DNA from: Propionibacteriaceae bacterium | GTDB taxonomy: Bacteria; Actinomycetota; Actinomycetes; Propionibacteriales; Propionibacteriaceae | Direction of reading: 5' to 3' | DNA: 64,000 bases | Assembly (NCBI GenBank): GCA_025965155.1 | Contig: JAOPXN010000070.1 | Span: forward strand, 124,001 to 188,000 | Shown here: positions 44,781 through 53,977 of the stretch, one piece after another | How the letters are laid out: every line of letters starts with the position of its first letter | How positions within the stretch are numbered: the stretch's first letter is position 1 | Notes under the pieces: model-generated | Database searches by the model: none | What the model was told of the DNA's origin: nothing | Seen by the model: the letters and a program-made list of their open reading frames with translations, nothing else | Position numbers and translations under genes: made by a program

Positions 44781-45542
44781 TCAGGAGGTCCACCGGAACA
44801 CCCGGGAGACGACCAGCGAGGACACCAGCAGCCAGATCGCCAGTACCGGAATCGGCCACCACGGCAGCTGCCCGAGCGAGCCCGCCCGCAGCATCTCCCC
44901 GAGCGCCGCAGTGGGAAGCAGCCGCAGAACCGGCTGCAGCACGGCCGGGTACGACGTCACCGGGATCACCAGCGCGCCGCCGGCGACGAACGCGAGGTAG
45001 ATCAGGTTCGCCAGCGCCAGCGTGGCCTCCGCCTGGAGTGTGCCGGCCAAGATCAGCGCCAGGCAGCAGAAGGTGGCGATCGCGAGTAGCACCGCAACCA
45101 GGGCGGCTGCGGCCGACAGCACCGAGAACTCCGGACGCCAGCCGAGCGCCGCGGCCACGAGGCTGAGCAGCACCAGCTGGGCGGTGACGATCAGCGCCAC
45201 CGCCGTCGCCTTCCCGGCCAGGAGTCCGCGGCGGCCCAGCGGGGTAGCGGCGAGACGCTCCAGCACGCCGTACCGACGCTCGAAGCCGGTGGCAATCGCG
45301 ACGGAGGTGAACGAGGACGACCAGACCGCCAGAGCCAGCACCGACGGCGCCAGCGTCCCGATCTGACCGAACCGACCTCCGACGAACCGCCCGATGACCA
45401 GGATGGCCACCGGAATCACCAGCGCCAGCAGCAGCTGCTCCCCGTTGCGGACCAGCAGCCTGGTCTCGGTCAGGGCATGACTCAGCACCCGGCGCGGTGC
45501 CGGCGCGGCACCGGGCGCGGGCGAGAAGTCCAGCGCGCTCAT
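44781..45542 (-). CDS. ABC-2 type transporter permease
   Basis: A 253-residue membrane protein with six hydrophobic segments (ALVIPVAILVIGRFVG, LIVTAQLVLLSLVAAAL, AIATFCCLALILAGT and others) and the cytosolic sequence GFERRYGVLERLAATPLGRRGLLAGK typical of ABC-2 permeases of drug/heme exporter type. The start is ATG 45542, overlapping the stop of the upstream ATPase gene by four bases. A related ATPase/permease set lies divergent from sufR in mycobacteria (the Rv1456c-Rv1458c region), so the linkage to suf and ctaB is ancient. The cargo is unknown. Confidence 0.88.
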   Translation of the reverse strand: MSALDFSPAPGAAPAPRRVLSHALTETRLLVRNGEQLLLALVIPVAILVIGRFVGGRFGQIGTLAPSVLALAVWSSSFTSVAIATGFERRYGVLERLAATPLGRRGLLAGKATAVALIVTAQLVLLSLVAAALGWRPEFSVLSAAAALVAVLLAIATFCCLALILAGTLQAEATLALANLIYLAFVAGGALVIPVTSYPAVLQPVLRLLPTAALGEMLRAGSLGQLPWWPIPVLAIWLLVSSLVVSRVFRWTS

Positions 45543-46261
45543 CGGGGCGCCGCTCCTTCGGTGTTGGCCAGGAAGACCTGCTCCAGCGTCTGCCCGCTCC
45601 CGGTGAGCTCGGCCACCGTGCCCTCGACTGCAACCACGCCGCGGTCCACGATGAAGACGTAGTCCGCCAGCACCTGCGCCTCGTCCATCGCATGGGTGGT
45701 CAGGACCACTGTCACCCCGGCCGACCGGAGATCCCGCAACAGGGACCAGGTGGCGTGCCGAGCGTGCGGGTCCATCCCCGCGGTCGGCTCGTCCAGGAAC
45801 ACCAGCTCGGGCCGGCCGACCAGAGCACCGGCCAGGTTGACCGCCTGCTGCTGGCCTCCGGACAGGCGCCGGTACGGCGTCCGGGCGAAGGCGTCCAGCC
45901 CCAGCCGGCGGCTCAGCGCTGCCACGTCCAGCGGGTGCGCGTACAGCCCGGCCAGATACCGGAGCAGCTCGGCGGGGGTGATACCCGACCAGGCACCGGT
46001 GCTCTGCGGCATTGACCCGACCCGGGTGGCGGCGTCGGCCGTTCCGGCGGCGCCGCCGAGAACGCGGACGGTTCCCGAGCTCGGCCGGAGCAGGCCGGTA
46101 CAGCAACGGAGCAGGGTTGTCTTGCCGGCGCCATTGGGTCCGAGCAGCGCCGTCAGCTCACCGGGCGCGGCGGCCAACGTCAGGCGGTCCAGCGCCGGGC
46201 GGCCGCCGAAGGAGACGACGAGGTCGTCGACGACCAGTGCATCGGCGTCTCGGGAGGGCAC
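45539..46261 (-). CDS. ABC transporter ATP-binding protein
   Basis: A 240-residue ABC ATPase, partner of the ABC-2 permease that follows. It has Walker A GPNGAGKTT, the Q-loop SMPQSTG, the signature LSGGQQQAVNLA, Walker B LVFLDEPTAGMD and the H-loop TTHAMDEA. The C terminus (TLEQVFLANTEG) matches the drug/daunorubicin DrrA-like group. It is transcribed away from the ligase gene. The ATPase and permease overlap by four bases and must form one exporter. Confidence 0.9.
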   Translation of the reverse strand: MPSRDADALVVDDLVVSFGGRPALDRLTLAAAPGELTALLGPNGAGKTTLLRCCTGLLRPSSGTVRVLGGAAGTADAATRVGSMPQSTGAWSGITPAELLRYLAGLYAHPLDVAALSRRLGLDAFARTPYRRLSGGQQQAVNLAGALVGRPELVFLDEPTAGMDPHARHATWSLLRDLRSAGVTVVLTTHAMDEAQVLADYVFIVDRGVVAVEGTVAELTGSGQTLEQVFLANTEGAAPR

Positions 46262-46350
46262 CGCAGAAGTCTAGTGTTGATTGAACCCGTTCCATCCGGC
46301 GCGACCCGGGCCGAGAAGCCGGGGGCGCCAACGCCACCGGGTACTAGCGA

Positions 46351-46356
46351 CAGAAT
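46351..46356 (+). promoter_or_regulatory. -10 hexamer of the DNA ligase gene (leaderless)
   Basis: CAGAAT ends six nt before ATG 46363 with no ribosome binding site. Confidence 0.4.
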
Positions 46357-46362
46357 GGGGCC

Positions 46363-47430
46363 ATGGACCTCCCCGTACAGCCGCCCGTGTCAGTGATGCT
46401 GGCCAAGTCGGTCAAGCAGATCCCGGTCGGCGACTTCGCCTACGAGCCGAAATGGGACGGCTTCCGCTCGATCATCTTCCGCGACGGCGACGAGGTCGAG
46501 ATCGGCAGCCGCAACGAGAAACCGATGACGCGCTACTTCCCGGAAGTGGTCGAGGCGGTGAAACAGCACCTGCCGGAGCGGTGCGTGGTCGACGGCGAGC
46601 TGATCGTGGTGGGGGAGTCCGGAGACCGGTTGGACTTCGAGGCGCTGCAGCAACGGATCCATCCCGCGGTGAGCCGGGTGAAGCTGCTCTCGGCACAGAC
46701 CCCGGCCCGGTTCGTCGCCTTCGACCTGCTCGCCCTCGGCGACCAGGACTACACCGGACTGCCGTTCGCCGAACGGCGGGCGGCTCTGGAGCAGGCGCTG
46801 GCCGCGGCGGCGGCGCCGATCCACCTCACGCCGCTGACCCATGACCCGGAGCTGGCGCAGCGGTGGTTCCACCAGTTCGAGGGGGCCGGCCTCGACGGAG
46901 TGGTGGCCAAGCCGCGGCAGCTGCCGTACCAGCCGGACAAGCGGGTGATGTTCAAGATCAAGCATGAGCGGACCGCGGACTGTGTGGTGGCGGGCTACCG
47001 GGTGCACAAGAGCGGACCGGACAGCATCGGCTCGCTGCTGCTCGGCCTGTACGACGACGCGGGCGAGCTGGTCTCGGTCGGCGTCATCGGTGCCTTTCCG
47101 GCGGCCCGCCGCAAGGAGCTCTTCACCGAGCTGCAGCCGATGGTGACCAGCTTCGACGACCACCCGTGGGCGTGGGCGAAGCAGGAAGCCGGGACCCGCA
47201 CGCCACGGAACTCCGAAGGCAGCCGCTGGAGCGTGGGGAAGGATTTGTCCTTCGTCCCGCTGCGGCCCGAGCTGGTGGTTGAGGTCCGCTACGAGCACAT
47301 GGAGGGCAACCGGTTCCGACACACCGCCCAGTTCAACCGGTGGCGCCCGGACCGTGACCCGAGGTCGTGCACCTACGAGCAGCTGGAGGAACCGGTCAAC
47401 TTCGACCTGGAGGACGTCCTCAACACCTGA
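46363..47430 (+). CDS. ligC: ATP-dependent DNA ligase, LigC type
   Basis: A 355-residue stand-alone ATP-dependent ligase. The adenylation motif is EPKWDGFR with the nucleophile Lys30, followed by SRNEKPMTRYFPE, VVDGELIV, AFDLLALG, DGVVAKPR and the FKIKHERTADCVVAGY motif V that leads into the OB fold. There is no nuclease or primase domain, so it corresponds to the mycobacterial LigC group (gap or base excision repair ligases), not to LigD. It lies between the ABC exporter and sufR. It is a separate unit, probably leaderless. Confidence 0.92.
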   Translation: MDLPVQPPVSVMLAKSVKQIPVGDFAYEPKWDGFRSIIFRDGDEVEIGSRNEKPMTRYFPEVVEAVKQHLPERCVVDGELIVVGESGDRLDFEALQQRIHPAVSRVKLLSAQTPARFVAFDLLALGDQDYTGLPFAERRAALEQALAAAAAPIHLTPLTHDPELAQRWFHQFEGAGLDGVVAKPRQLPYQPDKRVMFKIKHERTADCVVAGYRVHKSGPDSIGSLLLGLYDDAGELVSVGVIGAFPAARRKELFTELQPMVTSFDDHPWAWAKQEAGTRTPRNSEGSRWSVGKDLSFVPLRPELVVEVRYEHMEGNRFRHTAQFNRWRPDRDPRSCTYEQLEEPVNFDLEDVLNT

Positions 47431-47465
47431 CGCGGCAGCGGCGAACCTGACCACCCAAGGCGACC

Positions 47466-47506
47466 CTTATTTGATTCCCGCTAACGAATAAGAGCACACT
47501 TGTGTT
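47466..47506 (+). promoter_or_regulatory. suf operon promoter with overlapping inverted repeats
   Basis: TTGATT (47471-47476), an 18-bp spacer and CACACT (47495-47500) end six nt before the sufR GTG 47507. ACAC-TT-GTGT (47496-47505) lies over the -10 and start point. CTTATT (47466-47471) and AATAAG (47487-47492) form another inverted pair. The location suits autorepression by SufR. Confidence 0.5.
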
Positions 47507-48307
47507 GTGAAAACTTCCCAGAGCGCTGCTTCGCGCGTGCCTGGGCCGACCGTACCGGGCCCGCATGCGGCAACGGACAACGATGCCTCCACCAGGCAGC
47601 GGGTCGCGAACTCCATTCTGCAGCACGGCCCGTCGACAGCCGCTGAGCTGGCCGAACGACTTGGTCTGACCGCCGCCGGCATCCGCCGCCACCTCGACGT
47701 GCTGGGTGCGCGCGGCGCCGTCCAGGCCCGTGAGCAGCGGGTCTACGGCTCGCGCGGTCGCGGCCGGCCCGCCAAGGTCTTCCTGCTCACCGACTCCGGC
47801 CGGGCCGAGTTCTACTCCTCCTACGACGACCTTGCGATCAAGGCGCTGACCTTTCTGTCCGAGGCGGTCGGCCCCGACGCGGTGGTCAAGTTCGCGGAGT
47901 CGAGGGTCGCCGACGCCGAGACCCGGTACCGCGAGATGATGGACCAGGCCGACCCGGCGCTGTCCCCAGCGCAGACGCTGGCTGCCGCGCTGTCCGGCGA
48001 CGGGTACGTGGCTTCCACCCGTCCGTCGGCCGTTGGCGAACAGCTCTGCCAACACCACTGCCCGGTTGCTCACGTAGCCGAGAAGTTCCCCCAGCTGTGC
48101 GAGGCGGAGACCGACGTCTTCTCCCGGCTGCTGGGCGTGCATGTCCAACGCCTCGCCACCATCGCTCACGGCGACGGGGTCTGCACCACCCACATCCCGC
48201 ACACAGCTGCACCGCCGAGCAGTACCGCAGCACCGAGTCCCCCACTAAGTAGCACTGCAGCACCGAACGCGAACACGGAAACGCCACCTCCAGGAAAGGC
48301 CAATTAG
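47507..48307 (+). CDS. sufR: SufR-type iron-sulfur cluster-sensing repressor
   Basis: A 266-residue regulator heading the suf operon. The N-terminal winged helix (STAAELAERLGLTAAGIRRHLDVL, here STAAELAERLG and AAGIRRHLD, about 43-66) and the basic wing GSRGRGRPAKVF bind DNA. Cys181, Cys185 and Cys198 in CQHHCPVAHVAEKFPQLC, plus Cys226, can hold an iron-sulfur cluster. The C-terminal tail repeats SSTAAPS units. The GTG start is directly preceded by a promoter without a Shine-Dalgarno sequence. It stops immediately before the sufB ATG. Confidence 0.92.
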   Translation: MKTSQSAASRVPGPTVPGPHAATDNDASTRQRVANSILQHGPSTAAELAERLGLTAAGIRRHLDVLGARGAVQAREQRVYGSRGRGRPAKVFLLTDSGRAEFYSSYDDLAIKALTFLSEAVGPDAVVKFAESRVADAETRYREMMDQADPALSPAQTLAAALSGDGYVASTRPSAVGEQLCQHHCPVAHVAEKFPQLCEAETDVFSRLLGVHVQRLATIAHGDGVCTTHIPHTAAPPSSTAAPSPPLSSTAAPNANTETPPPGKAN

Positions 48308-49765
48308 ATGACTCAGACTTCCACGCCGAACACCGCCACAGGTCCGGTGGGAACCGGCCAGACCCAGGACCAGCACCTGGAGGCGTTGGGGCGCTACCGG
48401 TTCGGCTGGGCCGACTCCGACGAAGCCGGCTCCATCGCCAAGCGCGGCCTGACCCACGACGTTGTCGCCAACATCTCCGCCTTGAAGAGCGAGCCGGAGT
48501 GGATGCTCGACCTTCGGCTCAAGGGCCTGAAGCTGTTCGAGCGCAAGCCGATGCCGACCTGGGGTGCCGAGCTCAACGACATCGACTTCGACAACATCAA
48601 GTACTACGTCCGCTCCACCGAGAAGCAGGCGGCCAGCTGGGACGACCTGCCGGCCGACATCAAGAACACCTACGACAAGCTGGGTATCCCCGAGGCGGAG
48701 AAGGCGCGTCTGGTTTCGGGTGTGGCTGCCCAGTACGAGTCCGAGGTGGTCTACCACAAGATCAACGAGGAGCTGGAGAAGCAGGGAGTCATCTTCCTCG
48801 ACACCGACACGGCGCTGAAGGAGTACCCGGAGCTGTTCCGCGAGTACTTCGCCACCGTGATCCCCGTTGGTGACAACAAGTTCTCCGCGCTGAACTCCGC
48901 GGTGTGGTCGGGTGGCTCGTTCATCTACGTCCCCAAGGGCGTCCATGTGGAGATCCCGCTGCAGGCGTACTTCCGGATCAACACCGAGAACATGGGCCAG
49001 TTCGAGCGCACCCTGATCATCGTCGACGAGGACGCCTACGTGCACTACGTCGAAGGTTGCACGGCGCCGATCTACTCGTCGGACTCGCTGCACTCCGCTG
49101 TCGTCGAGATCATCGTGAAGAAGGGTGCTCGCTGCCGGTACACCACGATCCAGAACTGGTCGAACAACGTGTACAACCTGGTCACCAAGCGCGCGACCTG
49201 CGAGGCAGGCGCGACCATGGAGTGGATCGATGGCAACATCGGCTCCAAGGTCACCATGAAGTACCCGGCGGTCTACCTGATGGGTGAGTACGCCCGCGGT
49301 GAGACGCTGTCGGTCGCTTTCGCCGGCGAGGGCCAGCACCAGGATGCGGGTTCCAAGATGGTGCACTGCGCGCCGCACACCTCGAGCTCGATCATCTCCA
49401 AGTCCGTTGCCCGCGGTGGCGGCCGCACCTCCTACCGTGGCCTGGTTCAGGTCCAGGAGGGTGCGTCCCACTCCGCATCGGTGGTCAAGTGTGACGCGCT
49501 GCTGGTGGACACCATCAGCCGCTCCGACACCTACCCGTACGTGGACGTCCGCGAGGACGACGTCTCGATGGCACACGAGGCCACCGTGTCGAAGGTCAGC
49601 GAGGATCAGCTCTTCTACCTGATGAGCCGTGGCATGGGCGAGGACGAGGCGATGGCCATGATCGTCCGCGGTTTCGTGGAGCCAATCGCCCGCGAGCTGC
49701 CGATGGAGTACGCCCTCGAGCTCAACCGGCTGATCGAGCTGCAGATGGAAGGCGCTGTCGGCTGA
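48308..49765 (+). CDS. sufB: Fe-S cluster assembly protein SufB
   Basis: A core scaffold protein of the SufBCD complex. The 485-residue protein has the family text [36 protein letters not shown] ([12 protein letters not shown] quoted), [11 protein letters not shown] with the conserved Cys, [15 protein letters not shown], and the C-terminal [17 protein letters not shown]. No intein is inserted, unlike the SufB of mycobacteria. ATG 48308 directly abuts the sufR stop. Confidence 0.97.
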   Translation: MTQTSTPNTATGPVGTGQTQDQHLEALGRYRFGWADSDEAGSIAKRGLTHDVVANISALKSEPEWMLDLRLKGLKLFERKPMPTWGAELNDIDFDNIKYYVRSTEKQAASWDDLPADIKNTYDKLGIPEAEKARLVSGVAAQYESEVVYHKINEELEKQGVIFLDTDTALKEYPELFREYFATVIPVGDNKFSALNSAVWSGGSFIYVPKGVHVEIPLQAYFRINTENMGQFERTLIIVDEDAYVHYVEGCTAPIYSSDSLHSAVVEIIVKKGARCRYTTIQNWSNNVYNLVTKRATCEAGATMEWIDGNIGSKVTMKYPAVYLMGEYARGETLSVAFAGEGQHQDAGSKMVHCAPHTSSSIISKSVARGGGRTSYRGLVQVQEGASHSASVVKCDALLVDTISRSDTYPYVDVREDDVSMAHEATVSKVSEDQLFYLMSRGMGEDEAMAMIVRGFVEPIARELPMEYALELNRLIELQMEGAVG

Positions 49766-49814
49766 TCGACTTCTCGATCGCCTACCGCTCCCAGACACAG
49801 AAAGTGAAAGTTCG

Positions 49815-51032
49815 TTGACAGTCATCCCCAACGTTGCAGGCGCGCTCGAGACCTCGGACAAGGTGGCGAGCCACCTGCACCCTGAAGGCTCCTTCGATGT
49901 CGCCGATCATCCGATCCCGACCGGGTTGGAGGAGATCTGGCGGTTCACCCCGTTGAAGCGCCTCCGCGGCTTGCACAAGGATGCGCCGATCGCCACGGCC
50001 GGGCCTGCCATCTCGACCGACCTGGCCGAGGGCGTCACCGTCCGCGAGGTCGGAGCTAACGACCCCGTGGTCGGTTCCAGTGGCTACGTGCCATCGGATC
50101 GGATCAGTGCCCGTGCCTGGCAAGCTGCCGAGGTCGTATCGGTGATCACTATTCCGAGGGAGGCGGTGATCGTGGCTCCGACGGTCGTCACTGTCCGCGG
50201 GGAAGCGGTCGACACGGCGAGCGCGCAGCACACCGTGATCGTGGCTGAGCCGTTCTCGCGGGCCACCGTGGTGCTGCGTTTCGAGGGCTCCGCCGTACTG
50301 GCCGACCACGTCGAGATCGTGCTCGGTGACGGTGCGCACCTGACCGTCGTCTCCGTCCAGGACTGGGCTGACGACGCTGTGCACTACTCCACCCAGCATG
50401 CGCTGGTTGGCCGCGACGCCTCGTTGCGGCACGTCGCCGTGTCGTTCGGCGGCGACCTGGTCCGGATGAACGTCTCGGTGGAGTACGGCACCTCCGGCGG
50501 TGAGGCGGAGCTGCTCGGCCTGTACTTCGCCGACGCCGGCCAGCATCTTGAGCACCGCCTCTTCGTGGACCACAACGCTCCCAAGAGCAAGAGCAACGTC
50601 GACTACAAGGGTGCACTGCAGGGACAGGGCGCACACTCGGTCTGGATCGGTGACGTACTGATCCGCAAGGCGGCCGAAGGCATCGACACGTACGAGTCGA
50701 ACCGCAACCTGGTGCTCACCGACGGATGTCGGGCCGACTCGGTTCCCAACCTGGAGATTGAGACTGGTGAGATCGCCGGCGCGGGACACGCATCGACGAC
50801 CGGCCGTTTCGATGACGAGCAGCTGTTCTACCTCCGCAGCCGTGGCATCGACGAGGCAGAGGCACGCCGACTCGTCGTACACGGCTTCTTCGCCGACATC
50901 GTCCGCAAGATCGGCATTCCCGGTATCGAGGACAAGCTGATGGAAGCGGTCGAGGCCGAGCTCGCGGTGAACATAGGCACGCCTGCCGGCGCGGGGAACA
51001 TCGGCACGCCCGCGGAGGCCACTGTCGCATGA
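49815..51032 (+). CDS. sufD: Fe-S cluster assembly protein SufD
   Basis: The second scaffold subunit, forming a heterodimer with SufB on which the cluster is built. In 405 residues there is EEIWRFTPLKRL at the start, the beta-helix core with FVDHNAPKSKSNVDYKGALQGQGA (VDHNAPKSKSN quoted; conserved His) and the C-terminal RSRGIDEAEARRLVVHGFF. It starts with TTG 49815, with GAAAG upstream. The last 20 residues hold a small duplication, NIGTPAGAGNIGTPA. Its stop overlaps the ferredoxin start by four bases. Confidence 0.94.
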   Translation: MTVIPNVAGALETSDKVASHLHPEGSFDVADHPIPTGLEEIWRFTPLKRLRGLHKDAPIATAGPAISTDLAEGVTVREVGANDPVVGSSGYVPSDRISARAWQAAEVVSVITIPREAVIVAPTVVTVRGEAVDTASAQHTVIVAEPFSRATVVLRFEGSAVLADHVEIVLGDGAHLTVVSVQDWADDAVHYSTQHALVGRDASLRHVAVSFGGDLVRMNVSVEYGTSGGEAELLGLYFADAGQHLEHRLFVDHNAPKSKSNVDYKGALQGQGAHSVWIGDVLIRKAAEGIDTYESNRNLVLTDGCRADSVPNLEIETGEIAGAGHASTTGRFDDEQLFYLRSRGIDEAEARRLVVHGFFADIVRKIGIPGIEDKLMEAVEAELAVNIGTPAGAGNIGTPAEATVA

Positions 51033-51388
51033 GTGACTTCGTCCGCGTCTGCTCCGTGTCCGACGTGCCGCCCGACTCCGCGATCGCCGTAGAGGTTGAT
51101 GATCGCGAGCTGGCCATCGTGCATAGTGACGGCAATTTTTACGCCATCGAGGACGAGTGTTCGCACGCGGCCATCCCGCTGTCCGAAGGCGACGTCGAGG
51201 GCGCCGAGATCGAGTGCTACCTGCACGGCTCCCGGTTCGACCTGAGGACTGGCCGGCCGCTGAGCCTGCCGGCCACTGAGCCGGTGCCCGTCTACCGCTG
51301 CCGCGTTGAGGGCGACGACGTCCTCGTCGACGTGAGCGAGCCCCTTGACCCCGAACAATCCGATATCGAAGAACTCCAGGAGTCCTGA
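51029..51388 (+). CDS. Rieske-type ferredoxin of the suf operon
   Basis: A 119-residue soluble Rieske [2Fe-2S] protein of the non-heme oxygenase ferredoxin type. The ligands are Cys44 and His46 (ECSHAA) and Cys63 and His66 (CYLHGSRF). There is no export signal. It sits between sufD and sufC in most actinobacterial suf operons and is thought to deliver electrons or serve as a target, but its exact role is not established. The acidic C terminus (EPLDPEQSDIEELQES) is typical. Confidence 0.92.
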   Translation: MSDFVRVCSVSDVPPDSAIAVEVDDRELAIVHSDGNFYAIEDECSHAAIPLSEGDVEGAEIECYLHGSRFDLRTGRPLSLPATEPVPVYRCRVEGDDVLVDVSEPLDPEQSDIEELQES

Positions 51389-51392
51389 ACCC

Positions 51393-52175
51393 ATGTCAAC
51401 TCTCGAAATCCGTGATCTTCACGTCTCCGTGCAGACGGAGACGGGTCCGAAGGAAATCCTCAAGGGTGTGGATCTGACCATCCGCAGCGGTGAGACGCAC
51501 GCCATCATGGGCCCCAACGGCTCCGGCAAGTCCACGCTCGCCTACTCGATCGCCGGTCACCCGAAGTACACCATCACCCGCGGCTCGGTCACCTTGGACG
51601 GGCAGGACCTGCTGCAGCTGAGCGTGGATGAGCGCGCCCGGGCTGGTCTGTTCCTTGCCATGCAATACCCCGTCGAGGTGCCCGGCGTCTCGGTCGCCAA
51701 CTTCCTCCGTACGGCGAAGACGGCCATCGACGGCGAGGCGCCGAAGCTTCGTACCTGGGTCCGGGACGTCAACGCGGCGATGGACCGGGTCGACATGGAC
51801 AGCGAGTTCGCCAACCGCAGCGTCAACGAGGGCTTCTCCGGCGGCGAGAAGAAGCGCCACGAGATCGTCCAGCTGGAGCTGTTGAACCCCCGGTTCGCCA
51901 TCCTCGACGAGACCGACTCCGGTCTCGACATCGACGCATTGCGGATCGTCTCCGAGGGCGTCAACCGGTTCTCCGCCCAAGGCGACCGGGGAGTTCTGCT
52001 GATCACGCACTACACGCGGATCCTGCGCTACATCAAGCCCGACTACGTGCACGTGTTCGTGGCCGGCCGGATCGCCGAACAGGGCGGCTCGGAGCTGGCG
52101 GAGCGGCTCGAGGCCGAGGGGTACGACCGCTACGTTCAGGCTGCCAAGCAGACCGCGGCCGCGGGAGCGGAGTAG
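51393..52175 (+). CDS. sufC: Fe-S cluster assembly ATPase SufC
   Basis: The ABC ATPase of the SufBCD complex. The 260-residue protein has Walker A MGPNGSGKSTL, the LFLAMQYPVEVPGV region, signature FSGGEKKRHE, Walker B FAILDETDSGLD and the H-loop LLITHYTRIL. Glu/Asp residues of the SufC-specific LDETDSGLDIDAL are intact. ATG 51393 has AGGAG about 10 nt upstream. It lies four bases after the ferredoxin stop and five before sufS. Confidence 0.97.
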   Translation: MSTLEIRDLHVSVQTETGPKEILKGVDLTIRSGETHAIMGPNGSGKSTLAYSIAGHPKYTITRGSVTLDGQDLLQLSVDERARAGLFLAMQYPVEVPGVSVANFLRTAKTAIDGEAPKLRTWVRDVNAAMDRVDMDSEFANRSVNEGFSGGEKKRHEIVQLELLNPRFAILDETDSGLDIDALRIVSEGVNRFSAQGDRGVLLITHYTRILRYIKPDYVHVFVAGRIAEQGGSELAERLEAEGYDRYVQAAKQTAAAGAE

Positions 52176-52180
52176 TCACC

Positions 52181-53512
52181 ATGTCCAGTGATGTGGAGTC
52201 AGCCCAGCAGCTTCCGGAGTACCCGGAGACGGTGTCGAAGGGACAGGTGGAGCCGCTGGCGGACGAGCCGATCCCCTTCGACGTGGAGATCATCCGCGGC
52301 GACTTCCCGATCCTGGAGCGGACCACGCCCGCCGGCGGCCCGTTGGTGTATCTCGACAGCGCCAACACCTCGCAGAAGCCGCGGGTCGTGGTCGAGGCCA
52401 TGGAAGACCACTACCTCAACCACAACGCCAACGTGGCCCGGGCGATGCACCTGCTCGGGGCCGAGGCGACGGAAGCCTTTGAGGGCGCCCGGGCCCGGGT
52501 AGCGACGTTCGTCGGGGCGGCGCAGTCCGAGGAGGTGATCTTCACCAAGAACGCGTCGGAGGCCCTGAACCTCTGCGCGCACACGCTCGGTGCGGCACTA
52601 AAGCCCGGTGATGAGATCGTCATCTCGGTGATGGAGCACCACTCCAACATCGTGCCCTGGCAGCTGCTGGCTCAGCGCAGCGGCGCGACCCTGCGCTGGT
52701 TCGACGTGACCGAGGACGGACGCCTCGACCTGGACGCAGCCGCCGCGGAAGGGTTGATCAACGAGCGCACCAAGATCGTCTCGTTGACCTACGTCTCCAA
52801 CGTCTTGGGCACCGTCAACCCGATCACCCAGATCGCCGCGGCGGCGCATGCCGTAGGGGCGGTTGTCGTGGTGGATGCTTCGCAGGCCGTCCCGCAGCTG
52901 GCGGTCGACGTGCGGACCCTGGGCGCCGACCTGGTGGCCTTCACCGGCCACAAGATGGTCGGACCGACCGGTATCGGCGTGCTCTGGGGTCGCTACGACC
53001 TGCTGGCCGAGCTGCCGCCGTTCCTCGGTGGGGGCGAGATGATCGAGGTCGTCAAGATGACGGGCTCGACCTACGCTCCGCCGCCGCACCGGTTCGAGGC
53101 GGGCACCCCGCCGATCGCGCAGGCTGTCGGTCTGGGCGCGGCGGTGCAGTACCTGTCCGAGATCGGCATGGACGCGATCGCGGCCCACGAGGCCGAGATC
53201 ACCGCGTACGCCCTGAAGGGGCTGGCGACGGTCGACGGGCTGCGGGTCATCGGCCCGAACGAGCCGGTTGACCGGGGCGGCGCGATCTCGTTCACGCTTC
53301 CGGAGATCCACCCACACGACATCTCCCAGCTGCTCGACTCCCGCGGGGTCGCAGTGCGTGGTGGGCACCACTGCGCCCGGCCGCTGCACGAGCGGTTCGG
53401 GATACAGTCCTCCACCAGGGCGTCGTTCTACCTCTACACCACGCGCGCCGAGGTCGATGCGCTGATCGACGGCCTGGAGTACACAGTCCGGTTCTTTGGA
53501 GGGGCCCGTTGA
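52181..53512 (+). CDS. sufS: cysteine desulfurase SufS
   Basis: A group II PLP-dependent desulfurase that supplies sulfur for cluster assembly. The 443-residue enzyme carries the PLP lysine Lys258 in FTGHKMVGPTG, His in VMEHHSNIVPW, and catalytic Cys398 in RGGHHCARPLH. About 35 residues precede the conserved core (FDVEIIRGDFPIL), a somewhat long N-terminal extension. The end overlaps the sufU TTG start. Sulfur is expected to pass to SufU. Confidence 0.96.
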   Translation: MSSDVESAQQLPEYPETVSKGQVEPLADEPIPFDVEIIRGDFPILERTTPAGGPLVYLDSANTSQKPRVVVEAMEDHYLNHNANVARAMHLLGAEATEAFEGARARVATFVGAAQSEEVIFTKNASEALNLCAHTLGAALKPGDEIVISVMEHHSNIVPWQLLAQRSGATLRWFDVTEDGRLDLDAAAAEGLINERTKIVSLTYVSNVLGTVNPITQIAAAAHAVGAVVVVDASQAVPQLAVDVRTLGADLVAFTGHKMVGPTGIGVLWGRYDLLAELPPFLGGGEMIEVVKMTGSTYAPPPHRFEAGTPPIAQAVGLGAAVQYLSEIGMDAIAAHEAEITAYALKGLATVDGLRVIGPNEPVDRGGAISFTLPEIHPHDISQLLDSRGVAVRGGHHCARPLHERFGIQSSTRASFYLYTTRAEVDALIDGLEYTVRFFGGAR

Positions 53513-53952
53513 AGGTAGAAGAGCTGTACCAGGAGATCATCCTCGATCACTATCGGGCGAAGCACCACAGCGGCCTCCGCGGTCCGTACGAGGCCGAGGT
53601 GCACCACGTCAACCCCAGCTGCGGCGACGAGGTGACACTCCGGGTGCACCTGGACGGTGACACGGTGGCCGACGTGTCGTACGAAGGCGTCGGCTGCTCC
53701 ATCTCGCAGGCCTCCACCTCGGTAATGAGCGACCTGGTCATCGGCCATCCGGTCGAGCACGGTCTCGACCTGCACCGGGAGTTCCTGCAGCTGATGCAGA
53801 GCAAGGGGGAGATCGAACCCGACGAAGATCGCCTCGAGGACGGCATCGCCTTTGCCGGTGTCGCCAAGTTCCCAGCCCGCGTGAAATGCGCCCTGCTCGG
53901 CTGGTCCGCGTTCAAGGACGCGGTCATCCAGGCCGGTGGCGTGCCCCGATGA
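53509..53952 (+). CDS. sufU: SufU zinc-dependent sulfur transfer protein
   Basis: An IscU-fold partner that takes sulfur from SufS. The 147-residue protein has the zinc ligands Cys38 and Asp40 (NPSCGDEV), Cys63 (GVGCSISQAS) and Cys125 (ARVKCALLGW), plus the SufU-specific insertion between them (about 76-118). It starts at TTG 53509, overlapping the sufS stop, hence tightly coupled to it. Length is typical. Confidence 0.95.
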   Translation: MKVEELYQEIILDHYRAKHHSGLRGPYEAEVHHVNPSCGDEVTLRVHLDGDTVADVSYEGVGCSISQASTSVMSDLVIGHPVEHGLDLHREFLQLMQSKGEIEPDEDRLEDGIAFAGVAKFPARVKCALLGWSAFKDAVIQAGGVPR

Positions 53953-53977
53953 ACAACCACCATTCAAGGAGACGATC

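Noticed and set aside
45543-46106. upstream extension of the ABC-2 permease frame
   Set aside because: The extra 188 codons are Arg/Pro-rich and run in another frame through the ATPase gene, which has every ABC motif. The permease start at 45542 with a four-base overlap explains the data.
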